A DNA stretch of 64,000 nt from JBEKTW01 sp049515655 (GTDB lineage: Bacteria; Bacteroidota; Ignavibacteria; UBA10030; SZUA-254). The notes under the pieces were generated by a model. That model made no database searches. It was not told the origin of the DNA and saw nothing but the letters and a program-made list of their open reading frames with translations. Location: assembly GCA_049515655.1 (NCBI GenBank), contig JBEKTW010000005.1, positions 124,001 to 188,000 of the forward strand. Reading direction: 5' to 3'. The position numbers and the translations under genes are program-made. The first letter of the stretch is position 1; each line of letters starts with the position of its first letter. This document shows, piece after piece, positions 60,978 to 64,000 of the stretch.

Positions 60978-62944
60978 ATCAACATTTTCTTCACTGAGAC
61001 AAACGTCCCTGCTTGCCCGCCGTCTGTTGGGCGGGCAGTTAGTCTATATGTGTAAATGCCGCTCGGTAGGTTTGCCGCGCCGAACTCCACCGATTTATAT
61101 CCCGCCTCCTGAGCTCCGTTCACGAGCGTAGTAACTCGTCTCCCCAACATGTCATACACTGTCAAATGAACGTACACTGCCTTCGGCAGTTCATAGTTGA
61201 TGACTGTCGTCGGGTTGAACGGATTGGGATAGTTCTGCCGCAAGGCAAATTCTGTCGGCAGAAGCTTCGGATCGTCAGCTCCCAACACGCCGCTCGCTGC
61301 TACCACGATGGCGTTCGAATACTTGTAAGAGCCGTCCAAATCAACGAGTTTCAAGCGGTAGTTGTAATTCCCATTTGTTACTTTTGTGTCCGTCCATTGG
61401 TAGTGGTGTTCTTCCAACGATGTCCCGGCACCGGGGATCAAACCGCTTACTGTAATGTACGCTCCCGTGTTTTTCGGCCGGCGCTCGACATAAAAGCCCT
61501 GACTGTTCGTTTCGCTCATGGTTGTCCACTCCAGTTGCACGCCGGTTGTCAGCGTTGTGGCAGTCAGCGACGCCAGTTGGATGGGCAGCGAGCCGTCTGC
61601 ACCCACATGTTGAGCATAGATGTCTGTGTTGCCGCTGCGAGAGTCTGCCCATGGAAAAATGGCGCCGCCCGAGCCGTCTGCAACTATAGATGAACACCCT
61701 TGGTTACCCGTCGCTGTGCAAACAGCAACACCGGCATCCGGGTACCACAAAGTGCCTGAAGCATTCACGTGTTGAGCGTAGATGTCATATTGGCCACTGT
61801 TCTTCACTTGCCATGAAATGAAAGCGCCGCCCGAGCTGTCTGAAGCAATTGGGGGGGCAGATTCGGCCCACCCCGTGCAGATGGCAACACCGTCCGTTGT
61901 CCACTGCACAATGCCTGAAGCATTCACGCGTTGTGCATAAATGTCGTAGCCACTGCGCAGGTCGCACCAAGCTATAATGGCGCCGCCCGAGCCGTCTGAA
62001 GCACTATGGATAAATTCCTGAGTGCCTGTTGCCTCGCAGATCCCGACACCGCGGGCTGCCCACTTCACGGTGCCGGAACTATCGACGCGTTGAGCAAAGA
62101 TGTCCCCGGCGTGATAGTCTTCCCATGCAATAATAGCGCCGCCAGAACCGTCTGAAGCGATAGTGGGATAACCTCCCGAATCGGAGATGACAATATAACC
62201 CATATCCCCCCATGGTGCTATGCCTGAACCAGTCACGCGCCCAGCGTAGATGGCATTGTCGTACGGTCCGTCTTCGTCCATCCAGGTAATGATGGCGCCA
62301 CCCAAGCCGTCTGGAATGGCAACAGGAGAAAGGGATTTTGGTGGATCATTTTGAGTCCCATTAGGGTAAATAATACCGCCATCCAAACCCCACTGGATAT
62401 CGCCGGAGCCATTAATGTGTTGAACCCAGAGCATCGTCGCATATTCCTCTTCCCATACAATGATGGCGCCGCCCGAGCCGTCTGACACCATGGCGGACAT
62501 GTCCGGCGCGCAGGCAACACCGCCTGCCACCCATTGTGGATTGCCGTTAGCATTTACGCGCTGGGCGTAGACTTTGTAAGTGCCGCTGCGACTGTCGAAC
62601 CATGCAATGACAGCGCCGCCCGAGCCGTCTGGAACGATATCGGGACCGCGTGCCCCCGTCGTGTCGATGATGGCAACACCGTCCGTTGGCCACTGCGTAT
62701 AGCCTGAAGCATTCACGCGTTGGGCATAAACGGCAGAGTGGCCATTACGAAGGTCAGACCATGTCATGATGGCACCGCCCGAACCGTCTGAACAGATTTG
62801 GACCCAATTTTGGTCGCCTGTCGCCGTGCAGATGGGGGTGTTGACGGTTGGGTCAGAGGACCACTGGCTGAGCGCGGGAGAAACATACAACGCCGTCGCC
62901 AGCAAACTAACCGTTATAATTTGCAGCAGAAGCTTGTGTTTCAT
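60968..62944 (-). CDS. T9SS-sorted secreted protein with about nine SDGSGGAII repeats
   Basis: 658 residues from the ATG at 62944 (GGAGGG upstream), with a signal peptide ending 'VSPALSQ'. Residues ~25-470 are roughly 48-residue repeats with core 'SDGSGGAIIAW' and 'YAQRVNASG', which fit a beta-propeller or similar all-beta repeat. A FnIII-like domain ('LPIQLASLTATTLTTGVQLEW', 'SETNSQGFYVERRP') and a type A sorting domain ('RQNYPNPFNPTTVINYELP' ... 'LPSGIYTYRLTA' ... 'KKMLMIK') follow. No enzymatic motif. A truncated paralogue lies at 47247-47475. Confidence 0.88.
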   Translation of the reverse strand: MKHKLLLQIITVSLLATALYVSPALSQWSSDPTVNTPICTATGDQNWVQICSDGSGGAIMTWSDLRNGHSAVYAQRVNASGYTQWPTDGVAIIDTTGARGPDIVPDGSGGAVIAWFDSRSGTYKVYAQRVNANGNPQWVAGGVACAPDMSAMVSDGSGGAIIVWEEEYATMLWVQHINGSGDIQWGLDGGIIYPNGTQNDPPKSLSPVAIPDGLGGAIITWMDEDGPYDNAIYAGRVTGSGIAPWGDMGYIVISDSGGYPTIASDGSGGAIIAWEDYHAGDIFAQRVDSSGTVKWAARGVGICEATGTQEFIHSASDGSGGAIIAWCDLRSGYDIYAQRVNASGIVQWTTDGVAICTGWAESAPPIASDSSGGAFISWQVKNSGQYDIYAQHVNASGTLWYPDAGVAVCTATGNQGCSSIVADGSGGAIFPWADSRSGNTDIYAQHVGADGSLPIQLASLTATTLTTGVQLEWTTMSETNSQGFYVERRPKNTGAYITVSGLIPGAGTSLEEHHYQWTDTKVTNGNYNYRLKLVDLDGSYKYSNAIVVAASGVLGADDPKLLPTEFALRQNYPNPFNPTTVINYELPKAVYVHLTVYDMLGRRVTTLVNGAQEAGYKSVEFGAANLPSGIYTYRLTARPTDGGQAGTFVSVKKMLMIK

Positions 62945-63019
62945 AAATCCCTCCATGAGAATGATGCGTGATTTTTGTGATTTCGTATTGCCATATTTTC
63001 TAAGATCATTTTCGATCAC

Positions 63020-63229
63020 CCACCTCCAGCTGGGAGGGAGTTCCTACTCCCGACCAGCTTTGACCTCTCTGGACTGGGAGGCAGTTGCACTGCCGACCTC
63101 AGAGAGACACGATGGTTGGGAGCGCAGCTCCCTCCCAGCTATGAACCCTCCGGATTGGGAGGCAGTTGCACTGCCGACCTCAGAGAGACACGATGGTCGG
63201 GAGCACAGCTCCCTCCCAGCGGGTTTGCT
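63020..63229. repeat. 81-bp tandem repeat of GGGAGGCAGTTGCACTGCC type
   Basis: 'ggactgggaggcagttgcac' to 'cagctccctcccag' (from 63071) recurs from 63152 with few changes, and a partial unit precedes it. Each unit contains two small stem-loops (gggaggcagttgcactgcc; gggagcgcagctccctccc). It lies upstream of the T9SS gene. Apart from the hairpin below, the remaining sequence to 63669 shows no gene. Confidence 0.75.
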
Positions 63230-63493
63230 ATGCCGTTATGGTCTGTTGAGTTGTTCGCTGAGGGAGAGAGGGGAGCGTTTAAGCGAGGAAACAACCAGTA
63301 GGAAACGCTCTCAGGTCTGGATCAGTGAACACCAGGGAATCCCCTCCGGTCCACGACTCGGACCGCTATGATTGCTGCGATAATGTACTGGTTAGAATGC
63401 AAAGAGTCAAGGGATTGGGTCACACTTTGCCAGGTGCATTGGCAAGCTTGGCAAAACAAGCCCGGGCGTAAAAGCTGGGGGAAATGAAAAGAG

Positions 63494-63524
63494 AAGCCGA
63501 CCTGCAATGAGAACGAGCCGGCCT
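63494..63524. terminator. Repeated hairpin AAGCCGAC.../...GCCGGCCT, copy 3
   Basis: Third copy of the hairpin at 57956 and 60607, with the 'gcattggcaagcttggca' flank kept. Stem slightly degenerate. Confidence 0.45.
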
Positions 63525-63669
63525 GGTTGCCGATTGGGCCACAACATGAAAATATCTGCCATCAACTCACCACTTGAATATCTGAAAATTTATCCATTAA
63601 TTGAGGTCCGTCTGTCGTTAAGAAGGCTTCGTTTATCTATTGACGAAAATTCCCAAGAAAGGAGCTCCG

Positions 63670-64000
63670 ATGATTAAAAGAAACAAAAGGGGACCTCGAA
63701 CCACTGCTTCACAGAATCCACTACCGATCGAACTGCCGAGACCCACACATGGTCGCGGCACTTCAGTATTAAAAGCATTACGGGAAAGAAAAACTATCCG
63801 TGAAATAAGTAATGGAAAACTCCCTATACAAGTACTCTCAAATCTCCTTTGGGCTGCATGCGGAGTAAATCGTAAAAATGGTCCATTTGAGATTCCTGGA
63901 AGAACTGCTGCCTCAGCAAGCAACTCACAGGAAATTGATCTTTATGTCGCCATGGAGGAAGGTGTCTATCTTTATGACGCGTTTCATCATAGACTGGTTC
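63670..64000 (+). CDS. Nitroreductase-family (SagB-like) protein, 3'-truncated
   Basis: 110 codons run to the window edge. The ATG at 63670 has AAAGGAGCTCC upstream. 'LKALRERKTIREISNGKLPIQVLSNLLWAACGVNRKNG' (in parts) and 'GRTAASASNSQEIDLYVAMEEGVYLYD' are the FMN-binding N-terminal pattern of nitroreductase/SagB-type oxidoreductases ('RRSxRxF' replaced by 'RKTIREI'). The first 25 residues are basic and polar ('KRNKRGPRTTASQNPLP') and not a typical export signal. It uses FMN and NAD(P)H by family; substrate unknown. Codon use is richer in AT than in the neighbouring genes. Confidence 0.85.
   Translation, partial: MIKRNKRGPRTTASQNPLPIELPRPTHGRGTSVLKALRERKTIREISNGKLPIQVLSNLLWAACGVNRKNGPFEIPGRTAASASNSQEIDLYVAMEEGVYLYDAFHHRLV

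Overview
The window looks like a piece of chromosome from a Gram-negative member of the Bacteroidota/Ignavibacteriota side of the FCB group, of medium GC. The main reason is that several proteins end in a type IX secretion (T9SS) type A sorting domain of the 'YPNPFNPST ... VYDxLGREV ... LPSGxYxYRL ... KKxLLxK' kind. Domain families common in that lineage also occur: DUF2723, DUF5916, DUF5107, DUF4091, S46 peptidase and LPP20/DUF4384. The species cannot be named from the sequence alone.

Layout. 1-10.3 kb holds a truncated S46 peptidase, an isoprenoid-synthase-like orphan, a DUF2723 membrane glycosyltransferase-like protein coupled to an MsrB lipoprotein, a DUF5916 outer-membrane protein and a hot-dog thioesterase. 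10.3-17.7 kb is an accessory region with all genes on the minus strand: a T9SS-sorted BNR-like protein, then small unrelated genes (HELGH membrane protein, interrupted lipoprotein, two SnoaL-like proteins, membrane protein, aldo/keto reductase, DUF2007-like, ArsR-DUF2087). Between 11.9 and 14.3 kb these genes are separated by 125-135 bp imperfect palindromes with a shared core, which I read as attC-like sites of an integron cassette array with no integrase in view.

18.1-37.7 kb is a glycan-degradation island: GH27, a DUF4091 glycosidase-like lipoprotein, a DUF5107-TPR protein, a DUF6067/GH123_N-like protein, a GH78 rhamnosidase and an MGH1-like six-hairpin glycosidase on the minus strand, then a GNAT protein and a GH20 hexosaminidase on the plus strand. 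No SusC/SusD pair is present. 37.9-42.5 kb is an envelope module of a caspase-like peptidase, two LPP20-family proteins and a small membrane-anchored protein. 42.6-47.5 kb is a large T9SS-secreted protein gene broken by a tandem duplication and frame changes, next to a 25-bp minisatellite. 47.9-56.3 kb is a six-gene operon with divergent oligopeptide-type ABC transporter parts (fused ATPase, two permeases, membrane-anchored binding protein) plus two proteins of unknown family. 56.6-64 kb has tRNA-His, tRNA-Glu, a YPGAV-repeat secreted protein, two T9SS-sorted proteins and the start of a nitroreductase.

The window is unusually rich in short non-coding inverted-repeat elements. At least seven families are visible, several with recognisable terminal inverted repeats. 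One family contributes about 50 residues of open reading frame to the GH27 gene, and two others end exactly on stop codons. The candidates I consider most worth following are the cassette array, the caspase/LPP20 module, the ABC-lipoprotein operon and the element captured in the GH27 gene.
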